The notes below the pieces were generated by a model. It was not told the origin of the DNA, did no database searches, and saw nothing but the letters and a program-made list of their open reading frames with translations. This document shows, in pieces, positions 43,792 through 53,672 of a DNA stretch of 64,000 nucleotides (position 1 is the first letter of the stretch; the number at the start of each line of letters is the position of its first letter). Made by a program: the position numbers and the translations under genes. Source of the DNA: Roseiarcus sp963779095 (lineage in GTDB: Bacteria; Pseudomonadota; Alphaproteobacteria; Rhizobiales; Beijerinckiaceae); NCBI GenBank assembly GCA_963779095.1, contig CAVZWU010000001.1, forward strand, positions 186,001 through 250,000, given 5' to 3'.

Positions 43792-43816
43792 AACGCCGGC
43801 CACATGGTTCGGTTCC
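43792..43816 (-). promoter_or_regulatory. EcfG promoter (GGAAC-N16-CGTT) of the small membrane protein copy 1
   Basis: On the minus strand GGAAC at 43816-43812 and CGTT at 43795-43792 with exactly 16 bases between: a full consensus match. Confidence 0.85.
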
Positions 43817-43957
43817 CGCGGCAGACGCGGGAGCAGGAAAAAATTTACCTCGTCCTTAAGGACGCCGGCTGATGGACGACATTCACGACCGCGTCGGTCC
43901 GCGCATTGACGCACGTCAAGACGCCGGTCAAAACGAGAGCCATGGAGGGAAGGCGAC

Positions 43958-44822
43958 TTGGCCAAGCGCAAGACAGCGGGGGCTTCCGGCGACGACCGCG
44001 GTCGCAAGGAGCAAAGCCCGCCGGCGATGAAGGCGGCGAGAGAGCCAATGAAGCGCAAGGACTATGACGACGCCTTGCGGCGTTTGCAGGTCGAGCTTTG
44101 CGCGCTGCAGGAATGGGTCAAGCACAAGGGCCTGCGCGTCGTCGTCGTGTTCGAGGGCCGCGACGCCGCCGGCAAGGGCGGGACGATCAAGGCGATCACC
44201 GAGCGGGTGAGCCCGCGCGTGTTCCGGGTGGTTGCGCTGCCCGCGCCCTCCGACCGGGAGAAGTCGCAGCTCTACCTGCAGCGCTACGTCCCCCATCTGC
44301 CGGCCGCGGGCGAGATCGTGATCTTCGACCGCAGCTGGTACAATCGCGCCGGGGTCGAATATGTGATGGGCTTCTGCACCGAAGCGCAGCACCGCCGACT
44401 TCCTCACGCTCTGCCCCGAGTTCGAGCACGTCATCGTCGACGACGGCATTTTTCTCGTGAAGTTCTGGCTCGAGGTGAGCGACGCCGAGCAGGAGCGCCG
44501 CTTCGAGGCCCGCATCAAGGATCCGCTGCGCCAGTGGAAGCTTAGCCCGATGGACCTCGCCTCGCGCAGCAAATGGTACGAATATTCGCGGGCGCGCGAC
44601 GTCATGCTGAGGGCGACCGACACCGATTTCGCGCCCTGGATCATCGTCCCGTCGGACGACAAGCGGCGGGCGCGCCTGAACTGCATCCGCCACCTCTTAA
44701 AGTCATCCCCCACGAGGACGCGCCGCGGACGAGGATCAAGCTGCCCAAGCGCTCGACCAAGGGCGCCTACGAAGACGTGGCTTCGCTCAAGGGGCCTGCG
44801 GTTCGTGGAGGATACGGCTTAG
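43958..44822 (+). CDS. Polyphosphate kinase 2 (PPK2) (three frameshifts)
   Basis: About 288 residues. Walker A VVVVFEGRDAAGKGGTIKAI, IFDRSWYNRAGVEYVMGFCT (Walker B region), FWLEVSDAEQERRFEARIKD, SKWYEYSRARDVMLRATDTD, PWIIVPSDDKRRARLNCIRH, then IKLPKRSTKGAYEDVASLKG and LRFVEDTA. PPK2 makes or uses polyphosphate to phosphorylate nucleoside di- or monophosphates. Breaks: extra base near 44395, one missing near 44696, extra G near 44792. I take TTG at 43958 as the start (GGAGGG upstream). Confidence 0.9.
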
Positions 44823-44845
44823 AGCAGGCTGCGTTCACATAGAAC

Positions 44846-44948
44846 CGTCATTGCGAGGAGCGCAGCGACGAAGCAATCCAGAGAACGAAGGGCGCCCGAC
44901 GATCCTGGATTGCTTCCCCCCGGACTTGATCCGGGGGTCGCAATGACG
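44846..44948. repeat. Intergenic repeat with GTCATTGCGAGGAGCGCAG motif, inverted pair
   Basis: CGTCATTGCGAGGAGCGCAG followed by CGACGAAGCAATCCAG, then inverted CTGGATTGCTT ... CCCGGACTTGATCCGGG ... CGCAATGACG. This repeat type is common between genes of many bacteria. A second copy lies at 46457-46586, on the other side of the amidase gene. Confidence 0.75.
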
Positions 44949-44995
44949 GCGGTGGCTCCATCCCATCACAGCGCTGTCTAAGCCCCAGGATCCGC

Positions 44996-46382
44996 TCAGC
45001 CTTCCTGCAACAGCGCCATGACGCCGCCCGCGGTCGAAAATAGCGCCGCGTCGGCGTCGGCGAAGCCAAGCAACTGAAGCCCGAGCGGAAGGCCGCTCGT
45101 CCTCGAAGCACGGGAAGCGAGATCGTCGGGACGCCCAGCATCGAGCCCGGAATGACGAAGCCGCGTCTCCCGTCGAGGCGAGGCCGACCGGCGCGGCGCC
45201 TGGCGCCGCAGAGCGTGAGGCAGGCGTCGAATTCCGCCGCCAGCGCGTGATAGGCGGCGCGCCGCCTGTCGCGTTCCTTGATGTCGCGGCGATAATCGTC
45301 GAGGGTCATCGCGTCGGCCCGCGCGGCAAGGTCGAGCATCGCCTGGCTGAGCTTGCTGGCGTCGCGCGCGCGGTAGGTGTTGAGCGGCCAGCGCGACTCC
45401 CAGGCGATGATGTTCGTGGGAGAGCTCCCGCGCGCCGTGGATCGCGTCCTCGACCGCAGCGATCTTTTCATTGTCATGGCGCGAGACGAGCGCGACGCCG
45501 GCTGATCTGAGTTTCGCCGACGCTTCCTCGAACGCCGCTTTCGCCGCCGGCGTCGCCACCGCCCAGCCGTCGGTCTCAAGCACCGCGAGCCGGCGCGGCT
45601 TCAGATGGGGCAGGGCAGGTCGGCGGCCCGTAGAGGCCTGGAAAGCCGGGGTCTCCGCCCACGCGCTGGGAGATCTCGTAGGCGACAGCCCAGGCCTCCG
45701 GCAGGCTCGCGGCAAGCGGCCCATGCGTGCTCTGGGAGAGGGCGTCATGGCTGCCGCCGCGATTGATCGCGCCGACCGTCGGCTTGAAGCCGAAGCAGCC
45801 GCAGAAACTCGACGGCCGCAGGATCGAGCCGAACACTTGCGTGCCGAGCGCGACGCTGACGGCGCCGACGGCCACCGCCGCGGCCGAACCGCTGCTGGAG
45901 CCGCCGGGCGTGCGGGTCTCATCCCACGGATTGCGGGTCGCGCGCGGCTGCATCCACGCGAACTCGGTCGTCACCGTCTTGCCGACGATCAATGCGCCCG
46001 CGTCGCGCAGCGCCGCAACGCTCGCGCCGTCGCGGTTCCCCTGAAAGCCCGCGAACAGCGGCGAACCGTTCTCCGTCGGCATATCGATGGTTTCGATGAT
46101 GTCCTTGACCCCGATCGGCATGCCGTCGATCGGCGAAAGCGGCTTGCCCGCCCGCCAGCGCTCCGTGGAGCGATCCGCCGCCGCCCGCGCGCCTGCAAGA
46201 TTGAGCGCGACGAAGGCGCCGATCTTCGGCTCCCAGGCGTCGAGTTCGGCGATGCAGCGCTCGAGGAATTGACGCGGCGAATCCTTTCCATTGGCGAAAT
46301 CCGCCGTCGCCGGAAGAAACGGCCGCATCCGGGGCTTCGTCGCGTCGGGCGCGTTCATTCGTTCGCTTTCGTTGCTTTGCAT
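44996..46382 (-). CDS. Amidase signature family enzyme, AtzE/HpxY-like candidate (three frameshifts)
   Basis: About 462 residues. Amidase signature: catalytic Lys in GMPIGVKDIIETIDMPT, TVTTEFAW, cis-Ser/Ser in TPGGSSSGSAAAVAVGAVSV, then FKPTVGAINRGGSHDALSQS. The C-terminal part is RRGFVIPGSMLGVPTISLPV and GLPLGLQLLGFADADAALFS. Breaks near 45615, 45418 (extra bases) and 45105 (missing base). Such enzymes hydrolyse linear amides. With the HpxZ/AtzH-like gene in the window an AtzE/HpxY-like role is possible, but general amidases look alike. Confidence 0.83.
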
Positions 46383-46456
46383 TGCGTCCGAGCTCGCCGC
46401 CTCCGCGGTCGCTCTCTGCGCTTCTCTCGCAGCTATAGCGCGGTCGAACCAGCGTC

Positions 46457-46586
46457 GTCATCGCGAGCGCAGCGAAGCGATCCAGGGTCGTGGGGCGCCC
46501 GATGTTCCCTGGATTGCTTCGTCGCCATAGCCCGTCCGGAAGGACGGGCGTTCTTAGGAACGCCCTATGGCTCCTCGCAATGACGT
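46457..46586. repeat. Second copy of the GTCATTGCGAGG-type intergenic repeat
   Basis: GTCATCGCGAGCGCAGCGAA, GCGATCCAG, later CTGGATTGCTTCGTCGCC and CTCCTCGCAATGACGTCAT in inverted orientation, with an internal hairpin CCCGTCC/GGACGGG and an AGGAACGCC segment. It lies between the amidase and the P-type ATPase. Confidence 0.72.
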
Positions 46587-46593
46587 CATCCTG

Positions 46594-49319
46594 TCAGGCC
46601 GACGCCGGCGCCGCCATCGGGGCTTCGCGCGGCCGCATCGCGCGGATGATCGCCTTCTCGATCTCGACCACCAGGAAGAAGATCAGGCCGCCAAGGAATA
46701 GCCACGGCCAGACGCGGAGCGGTATCGCCTCGGTCTCGAACACGGACTGCAGCGGCGGCGCGTAGGTGTACAGAAGCTGCAGGACGATCACCGCGCCGAC
46801 GCCCAAAGGCAGATAGCGGTTGCCGAGATGGGCAAAAGGCGACAGCGACGAGTTGACCTTGAACCGGCTGTTCAGGAGATAGAAGACCTGGCCGATGACC
46901 AGCGCGTTGACCGCGACCGTGCGCGCGAGCGGGTCGGAGGCGCCTTGCCCCTTCATCCAGAAGAACGCCCATAGGGTGAGAACGAGCAGCAACGCGCCGA
47001 CGAACACGACGCGCCACACGCCGAAGGCGTCGAGGATCGGACGGTTGACCATGCGCGGCGGCCTTTGCATCACGTCGAGCTCGTGCGGCTCGAACGAGAT
47101 CACGAGGCCGAGCGCGACCGAGGTCACCATGTTGACCCACAGGATCTGGGGCGCGGTGATCGGCGTGGTGAAGCCGACAAAGATCGCCGCCAGAATGACC
47201 AGCGCCTGGGCGACATTGGTCGGCAGCATGAACAGGATCGCCTTCTCGATATTGTTATAGACGGTCCGTCCCTCCTTCACCGCCGCGGTGATCGAGGCGA
47301 AATTGTCGTCGGCCAGCACCATCTCGGCCGCCTCCTTGGTGACCTCGGTGCCCTTGATCCCCATCGCCACGCCGATGTCGGCCATTTTCAGCGCCGGAGC
47401 GTCGTTGACGCCGTCGCCGGTCATCGCCACGACCTGCTTGTTGGCCTGGATCGCTTTGACGAGACGCAGCTTGTGCTCGGGGCTCGCGCGCGCGAACACG
47501 TCGACCTTGGCGACCGTATCCTGAAGCGTGCGCCATGTCCATCTGCTCGACTTCGGCGCCGGTGACGGCGGTCTTGCCGTCGCCGATGTCGAGCATCTTC
47601 GCGATCGCCGCGGCGGTGATCTTGTGGTCGCCGGTGATCATCGTCACGCGGATGCCGCCGTCGTGACATTCCTTCACCGCCTCGATCGCCTCCTTGCGGG
47701 GCGGATCGAGGAGGCCGACAAGCCCGAGCAGCACGAGGTTCTTCGGCAGATCGGACGGTCCGAGGCTCCCTGCCTTGAGACCAGGATCGGGCAGCCACGC
47801 CAGCGCCAGCACGCGCTCGCCTTGCGCCGCGAGCACGTCGCCGGCTTCATCGAAATGGGCGCGATCGAGCGGCGGCCGGCCGCCGGCCGCATCCTCCTGC
47901 CGGTCGCAATGGTCGAGGATCACCTCGGGCGCGCCCTTGACGAGAAGCATCTCGCCGTCGGCCGTCCTGTGCAGGGTCGCCATGAACTTGTGTTCGGATT
48001 CGAACGGGATGACGTCGATGCGCGGATAAGCGGCCTGCTCCTTCTGCCGCTCGACGCCGAGTTTGGCGGCGAACGGATAGAGCGCGCCCTCGGTCGGATC
48101 GCCCTCCACCTTCCATGCCCCGTCCTCCTGGCGCAGCTCGGAATCGTTGCACAAAGCCGAGACAAGCCCGAGAAGCTGAAGCACCGGGTCGTCGCCGACG
48201 GGCGCGCCGTCCTTGAGCGCCTCGCCTTCGCTGGCGTAGCCGTCGCCGGTGACCGTGATCGCGCCGTCGGCGGTCACGGCCGAAACGACCATCATTTCCA
48301 TGAGCGTCAGCGTGCCGGTCTTGTCGGAGCAGATGCGCGCGACCGAGCCCAGCGTTTCGACCGCCGGCAGACGCCGGACGATCGCGTTGCGGGCGCGCTA
48401 TCCGCTGGACGCCGATCGCGAGCGTGATGGTGATGAGGGCCGGCAGGCCTTCGGGGATCATCGAGACGGCGATGCCGGTCACCGCCTGGAACATTTCGAC
48501 GAAGGGAATGTGCTGGACGAACCGCCCGTAGACGAAGGTGATCGCGCTGATGATCAGAATGATGACCGTAATCGCATAGCCGAACTTTTTGATCTGGAGC
48601 AGCAACGGGGTTTCGAGGGAACTAACTCCGGCGAGCATCTGGTTGATGCGCCCCAGTTCGGTGTCGGCTCCGGTGGCGACGACCACTCCGGTCGCCCGGC
48701 CCGAGACGACCAGCGTGCCCGAATAGGCCATGCCGGCGCGGTCGCCGACGGTCGCGTTGGCCGAGACAGGCTCGGTCGATTTGTCCGAGGGCACCGATTC
48801 GCCGGTCAGCGCCGCTTCTTCCGTGCGCAGGTTCTTGACCTCGACCAGCCGCAGATCGGCCGGGATCTTGTCGCCGGATTCAAGGAACACGATGTCGCCC
48901 GGCACGAGCTTCTCCGCCGCGATCATCGCGGTCTGGCCGTTGCGCAGGGTTCTCGCCTCCGGCGACAGCATATTGCGGATCGAATCGAGCGACTTCTCCG
49001 CCCGGCCCTCCTGAATGAAGCCGAGCAGCCCATTGATGATGACGACGGCGAGGATGATCGACGCGTCCAGCCATAGGCTCATCATCAGCTTGATGAACCC
49101 GGCGGCGATGAGGACATAGACGAGGACATTGTTGAACTGCTGCAGGAAGCGCATCAGCGGCCCGCGCTTGCGCGCGGTCGGCAACAGGTTGAGGCCATAT
49201 TCCGCCTGGCGCCGCGCGGCTTCAGCTTCATCGAGGCCAGCCTTCACGCTGCTCTTGAGCCGCTCGGCCGCCTCGTCCGTCGTGAGGGCGTGCCAGGCTG
49301 TCGGTTCTGCTGCGCTCAT
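46594..49319 (-). CDS. Cation-transporting P-type ATPase, P2/PacL-like (two frameshifts)
   Basis: About 908 residues. N-terminal cation-ATPase domain (WHALTTDEAAERLKSSVKAG), actuator domain with LTGESVPSDKSTEPV, helix with VSMIPEGLPALITITLAIGV, phosphorylation site Asp in CSDKTGTLT, KGAPE in LLVKGAPEVIL, hinge MTGDGVNDAPALKMADIGVA, and a Cation_ATPase_C tail. The PEGLP motif fits Ca2+- or Na+/K+-type P2 pumps. Extra bases near 48395 (CCC) and 47522 break the frame. The ATG at 49319 overlaps the stop of the upstream Na/Pi gene (ATGA). Confidence 0.9.
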
Positions 49320-51011
49320 CGCTCGGGCTCCATGCGCAAGGCGGCGGCGCGCTCGAGATGCGCGACCGCGCGCCAGGCGTGATGCGCAAGCCGGCTCATC
49401 AGCGCGACCGCGTCGACCCGCGCCATCGCCTGGCTTGCGGTGAGCTTGCCGGACGCGACCATGTCGAGGGTGGCGCTGCGGTGGGCGGCCTTGAGGTTGG
49501 CGAGCGCCGTGGCCGCGCGCTCGAGCGCCGCGCTTCCGCCGCCTGCTGGGGCGCCGCTGGCGATCTTCGCGGCCAATTCGTCGTCCGCTGCGTGGGCCGG
49601 TCCGGCGGCGACCGCAAGGTTCGCTGCGGCTGCGGCCGCGTCCCGCATCGACCCAGCGCACAGAGCGGCGGCGCGCGCCTCTTCGGGTCCCCCAGTTGCA
49701 ACGCCTGTTTTCGCCATCGCGTCGACCGCCTCCGCAAGCCGGCCCGCGTGGTCGAGCGCGTGCACCGTGCTCGTGAACCATTCGTGGCCTTCCTCGGAAG
49801 GCGGCGGGTCGGACTTTGAGAGAAATGCGCTCGCCTCCTGCAAGGCGTCCGACGCCTGAGTCCGCGTCATCGTCGAGGGTCGGGCGAGCCGTTCCGCCCT
49901 GGACGGCGCGGTCGAGTCCGCTCGCGGTCGCGACGCAAAGGGTTTCGAGCGCCCGCTCGATCGTCCGGCGCACCGCCTCGCCCGCGACCATAGGCGAGCG
50001 AAGCGAAGCCGGATCGAGGTATTTTGTGAATTGCGAGCCGCGCTCCGGCACGAAGCGCTCGATCAGGCGGGTGAACGGGCCCATCAGCGGCAACAGGACG
50101 GCGACCCCGATCACGTTATAGGCCGTATGATAGGCGGCGAGCAGGCCCGTCGCGTCGATGGTCTGCGACGCCCGGACGATCAGCGGCGTCACAAACGGAA
50201 AGAGCGCGATCGCAATCAGCGCGGCGATGAGCTTGAAGGCGATATAAGCGACAGCGAGCCGCTTGGCGGTGCTCGAGGCGCCGATCGCGGCGACCGCTGA
50301 CGAGGTAGCCGTGCCGATGTTCTGGCCGATGACCAGGGCCAGCGCCTGATCGAGGCCGACCGCGCCGGCATAGAGGGCCGAGAGCGTCACCGCGATCGAG
50401 ACGGTCGAGGATTGCATGACGGTGGTCATCACGGCGCCGACCACGACCAGCAGCAGCACGTTCAGGAGGCCGCGCAGGTCAATCGCGCCGGCGGCGTTCA
50501 TGATCGTGGGCAGATCCGAGGGGTGTAATTGCTCGGCAAGCCCGCCCATGCCCTGCTGAAGCGTCGACAAGCCGACCAGGATCAGCGCAAAGCCGGCGAT
50601 GGCCGCGCCCGCCGCCGCCAGTCGTCCGCGCCCGACCACCTTCATCAGCGCGCCAACGAAAACGATCGGCAGAGCGGCGGCGGTGAGCGAGATGCGGACC
50701 CCGAACGCCGCCACCAGCCAGCCCGTTCCGGTCGTGCCGATATTCGCGCCGAAGACGAGGCTCAAGCCTTGCGGAAAGGTCAAAAGCCCGGCGCTGACCA
50801 GCCCGATCGTGGTCATTGTCGTGGCGCTGGACGACTGCACCAAGAGGGTGATGATCGCGCCCCAGAACGTGCCGAGGAGCGGCGTCGCCGCCGCCTTTTC
50901 CAGCACTGTCTTCAAGGCCGTGCCGGCGAGCGCCTTGAGCCCGTCGGTCATCACCGCCATGCCCAAAAGGAACAGGCCGACGCCGCCGACAATGGAAACG
51001 GTGGTCTCCAA
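49316..51011 (-). CDS. Na/Pi-cotransporter II-related protein with PhoU-like tail (one frameshift)
   Basis: About 564 residues. Two inverted Na_Pi_cotrans repeats: GGVGLFLLGMAVMTDGLKAL, LVQSSSATTMTTIGLVSAGL, ANIGTTGTGW, and MQSSTVSIAVTLSALYAGAV, GQNIGTATSSAVAAIG. A helical C-terminal PhoU-like domain follows (ASAFLSKSDPPPSEEGHEWF, AAHRSATLDMVASGKLTASQ). Extra base near 49868. The start is TTG at 51011 with GAGGAGAT upstream. The stop overlaps the ATPase start, so the two membrane proteins are translationally coupled. Confidence 0.88.
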
Positions 51012-51114
51012 ATCTCCTCTCGGCCCCTGTGTTCGCCCACAGTGGGAATCGCATCCGTATCGCGGGGAGCCGCGCTTGTCGATGCGGACGGGCGTTTATA
51101 AGTGCGAGGGCGCC

Positions 51115-51741
51115 TCAGACGCAGGAGCGGGCGACGTGCTCGATCGCCATGTCGAGCGCGAGCTCGAGCGGGCGGGTTGCGCGCGTGGTCTGGGCCAGCA
51201 GCAAGCCGCCCTCGAGCGCCGCGATCATCGTCGTCGCGAGATCCTCCGGCCGCGCCTCTCCCTTAAGTTCGCCGCGATCGCGCATTGTCCGCAGGGCGCT
51301 CACGAGATGGGATTCCCATCGCGCAAAGCCGAGCGCCAGCATTTCGCGGGCGCTCTCGGAGCGATCCGCGAGCTCACCCGCCAGCGATCCGAGCGGACAG
51401 CCGCCGACGGCGCCCGCCGCCTTGTTCATGGCGATCACGCTCGCGGCCCATCCCCTCAGCCCGTCGAGAGAATCGACGGCTTGCAGCCGGGCCGCGTGGT
51501 CCGCGGTCACCCGGCGGGTCTGAAGCTCGATGACCGCGCGCATCAGCCCGTCCTTGTCGGCGAAATAGTGATAGACTTGCGACTTGCTGGTCGCGCTCGC
51601 CGCCATGATGTCCTCGAGGCTCGTGCCGCTTGCGCCCTGCCGGTAGACGAGGTCGGCCGCCGCCTCGACTATACGCGCGCGGGTCGCGGCGCCCCGCGCC
51701 GTCCGTGATTCACTTGCATAAGCCTTCTTTTGGCGGGGCAT
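51115..51741 (-). CDS. TetR/AcrR family transcriptional regulator
   Basis: Protein of 208 residues. The N-terminal HTH is TRARIVEAAADLVYRQGASG, TSLEDIMAASATSKSQVYHY, FADKDGLMRAVIE. The C-terminal ligand domain is typical of TetR (GCPLGSLAGELADRSESARE). Divergent from the redoxin gene; two identical half-site palindromes GGAC-N6-GTCC lie between them, so it probably represses both itself and the redoxin gene. Confidence 0.92.
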   Translation of the reverse strand: MPRQKKAYASESRTARGAATRARIVEAAADLVYRQGASGTSLEDIMAASATSKSQVYHYFADKDGLMRAVIELQTRRVTADHAARLQAVDSLDGLRGWAASVIAMNKAAGAVGGCPLGSLAGELADRSESAREMLALGFARWESHLVSALRTMRDRGELKGEARPEDLATTMIAALEGGLLLAQTTRATRPLELALDMAIEHVARSCV

Positions 51742-51780
51742 CCGACGCTCCTTCGCGTTTGGCCGCAGCCTAGCGAATAA

Positions 51781-51842
51781 TGGACTTGACAGTCCAGTTG
51801 TGAGCGGGAACTCTCAGGGCGCGTCTGGACCAATCAGTCCAG
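51781..51842. promoter_or_regulatory. Two palindromic operators between tetR-type and redoxin genes
   Basis: TGGACTTGACAGTCCA at 51781-51796 and CTGGACCAATCAGTCCAG at 51825-51842 share GGAC-N6-GTCC. They are perfect palindromes with centres about 45 bp apart. TetR dimers bind such sites. The first is about 40 bases from the regulator start, the second about 24 bases before the redoxin start. Confidence 0.8.
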
Positions 51843-51865
51843 TGAAATCGCAATGGAGAACCCGG

Positions 51866-52360
51866 ATGCCTCTTTTGAACAATGGCGACGCCTTCCCGAA
51901 GCTCACCGTCCCCGCCGTCGGCGGAGGTGAGATCGCGCTGCCGGACGTCTTCGCCGGGGCGTGGGGCGTGGTCATCGTCTATCGCGGCGCCTGGTGCCCG
52001 TTCTGCAACGCGCAGCTTGCGGGCTTTGCGGCCGAGAAGGACGCGCTCGACGGGCTCGGAGTGAGGGTCGTCGCGCTTTCGGTCGACGACGAGGCGACCA
52101 GCGCCGCAACCGCCGCCAAGAACCATTTGCAGTTCCCAGTCGGCCACAGCGCGGACGCGGACGCGGTTCGAGCCGCGACCGGGGCGTTCGTCAATCCGAG
52201 CCCGCATTATCTGCAGCCCGCGGGTTTCGTTCTCAGCCCGGACGGAACGGTGAAGGCCGCCGTCTACGCCACGAGCGCCATCGGCCGCATGCTGGCCAAG
52301 GATGTGGTCGGCTTCGTCGGCTATTTGAAATCCGTGGCCGCGAAGGCCGCCGCCGAGTAG
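51866..52360 (+). CDS. Redoxin / peroxiredoxin-like (AhpC/TSA) protein
   Basis: Protein of 164 residues with a thioredoxin fold and active site YRGAWCPFCNAQL (CxxC). RVVALSVDDEATSAATAAKN and LQPAGFVLSPDGTVKAAVYA are typical of AhpC/TSA redoxins. It probably reduces peroxides or disulfides in the cytoplasm. GGAG lies eight bases before the ATG. Divergently arranged with a TetR regulator, so it is likely inducible by a specific chemical. Confidence 0.9.
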   Translation: MPLLNNGDAFPKLTVPAVGGGEIALPDVFAGAWGVVIVYRGAWCPFCNAQLAGFAAEKDALDGLGVRVVALSVDDEATSAATAAKNHLQFPVGHSADADAVRAATGAFVNPSPHYLQPAGFVLSPDGTVKAAVYATSAIGRMLAKDVVGFVGYLKSVAAKAAAE

Positions 52361-52553
52361 CGCGCTTGTCGGCGGCTCATCGGGCGCGCGCCGGATTCGG
52401 CTTGTCGCAAGGCTCGGGACGGCGCAGACTATTGCGCAAGGCGTCCGGGGAGAGCGGCTTCCAGGCCATGCTTGGCCGCATCGGGACATGGGGTCGCGCC
52501 CCGTATCGGGCTCCTCCCCCCTCGTTCGTCAGGATGTCCGGGGAGACGGAGCC

Positions 52554-53348
52554 ATGCTTTTCGCCGTGAGTGGTCTTGAGGGTTGCGCGGTTAAGGCGAG
52601 CGACGGCGAAGAGGTCGGTTCGGTCAGGGACTTCCTGTTTGACGATGTGACCTGGAAGATCCGCTGGATGGTGGTCAGCGCCGGTCATTGGCTGGCGGGC
52701 CGCAAGTTCTTCATCCACCCCTCGGCGATTGCGCCGCTCACGCTGCCGCCAAAGCCCGCGGTTCCGATGATGAGCTCAGGAGACGCGCTCGAGCTCACGG
52801 TCAATCTGACCAGGGCTGAGATCGAGGCCGGCCCGCACGCGCAGGAAGACGATCCGGTGAGCGGTGATATGCAGGCGCTTCTCTACGACTATTACGGCTG
52901 GGACCCCAATTGGGGCGTAACGCATTTCGGCGCCGTCCTGCCCAATGCGGAATCAGAAATCGTCCTGGACGCGGCCCGACGCGCGAGGGAAGCACAACAC
53001 CCGCCGCTCGACGGAGCCGATCATCTGCATGGCGTCGCCTCGGTCAAGGGTTACTACGTCCACGCCGTGGACGGCGACATCGGCCATGTCGAGAACGTTC
53101 TCGCCGACGATACGAATTGGGAGATCCGCTATTTCGTCATCGCGACACGCAACTGGTGGCCCGGCAAGATCGTGCAGCTTTCGCCCTATGCGGTGAAAGC
53201 GATCGACTGGTTCGGCGAGCACATCAATATGAACGTGACCCGCGATCAGGTGCGCTCCGCTCCGGCGTGGGATCCGCTGGCGATGATGGACAAGGCGAGC
53301 GAGGACGCGCTCCACAGCCATTTCGGCTGGCCGGGCTACCGGGCGTAG
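52554..53348 (+). CDS. Double PRC-barrel domain protein
   Basis: Protein of 264 residues with two PRC-barrel domains: about 8-80 (AVKASDGEEVGSVRDFLFDD, VTWKIRWMVVSAGHWLAGRK) and about 165-240 (GYYVHAVDGDIGHVENVLAD, TNWEIRYFVIATRNWWPGK). Between them lies a linker with YDYYGWDPNWG. No signal peptide, so cytoplasmic. ATG at 52554 has GGGGAGACGGAG upstream. Such proteins are frequent in stress regulons, but I see no EcfG-type site here. Confidence 0.88.
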   Translation: MLFAVSGLEGCAVKASDGEEVGSVRDFLFDDVTWKIRWMVVSAGHWLAGRKFFIHPSAIAPLTLPPKPAVPMMSSGDALELTVNLTRAEIEAGPHAQEDDPVSGDMQALLYDYYGWDPNWGVTHFGAVLPNAESEIVLDAARRAREAQHPPLDGADHLHGVASVKGYYVHAVDGDIGHVENVLADDTNWEIRYFVIATRNWWPGKIVQLSPYAVKAIDWFGEHINMNVTRDQVRSAPAWDPLAMMDKASEDALHSHFGWPGYRA

Positions 53349-53672
53349 GCGGAGGAGTGAGGAGCTCCGGCGCGATCCGAGTCCCGCGTCTAAGGTACTC
53401 ATCGCTGACGATGCTCAAGGGACACACTGGTCAAGATCGGTGAGAAGTCGTCGTGCTACGTTACCCTAATGCAATTTCCTATATGACCGGCCGCGGCTGA
53501 TACTGTCTCCACTCACACAACCTGACCAACGTCCAGGCTTATGCCAGTGTGGCCCAGATCACAGCGTCACCCTACTATCCAGGCTAGGCGAACTTGTTCT
53601 CGCGATAGCCGTTTGGCGGCTCCGCCGCAATAGTAGCTGTGACATTCCTGGCCTCTAGAACGAGGGATTGTG
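53349..53672. other. Intergenic region at a composition change
   Basis: About 320 bases with no gene seen. From about 53400 the base composition becomes visibly less GC-rich, and it stays so through the next gene. I find no tRNA, repeat or att-like direct repeat that would mark an insertion border. Confidence 0.4.

Noticed and set aside
47847..51011. A single 1054-codon frame that would fuse a Na/Pi cotransporter to a P-type ATPase
   Set aside because: About 180 codons in the middle, after TARPTLDD, are Arg/Gly-rich nonsense. The true C terminus of the cotransporter continues in another frame to 49316, and the ATPase starts with its own ATG at 49319. The fusion is an artefact of a one-base insertion.
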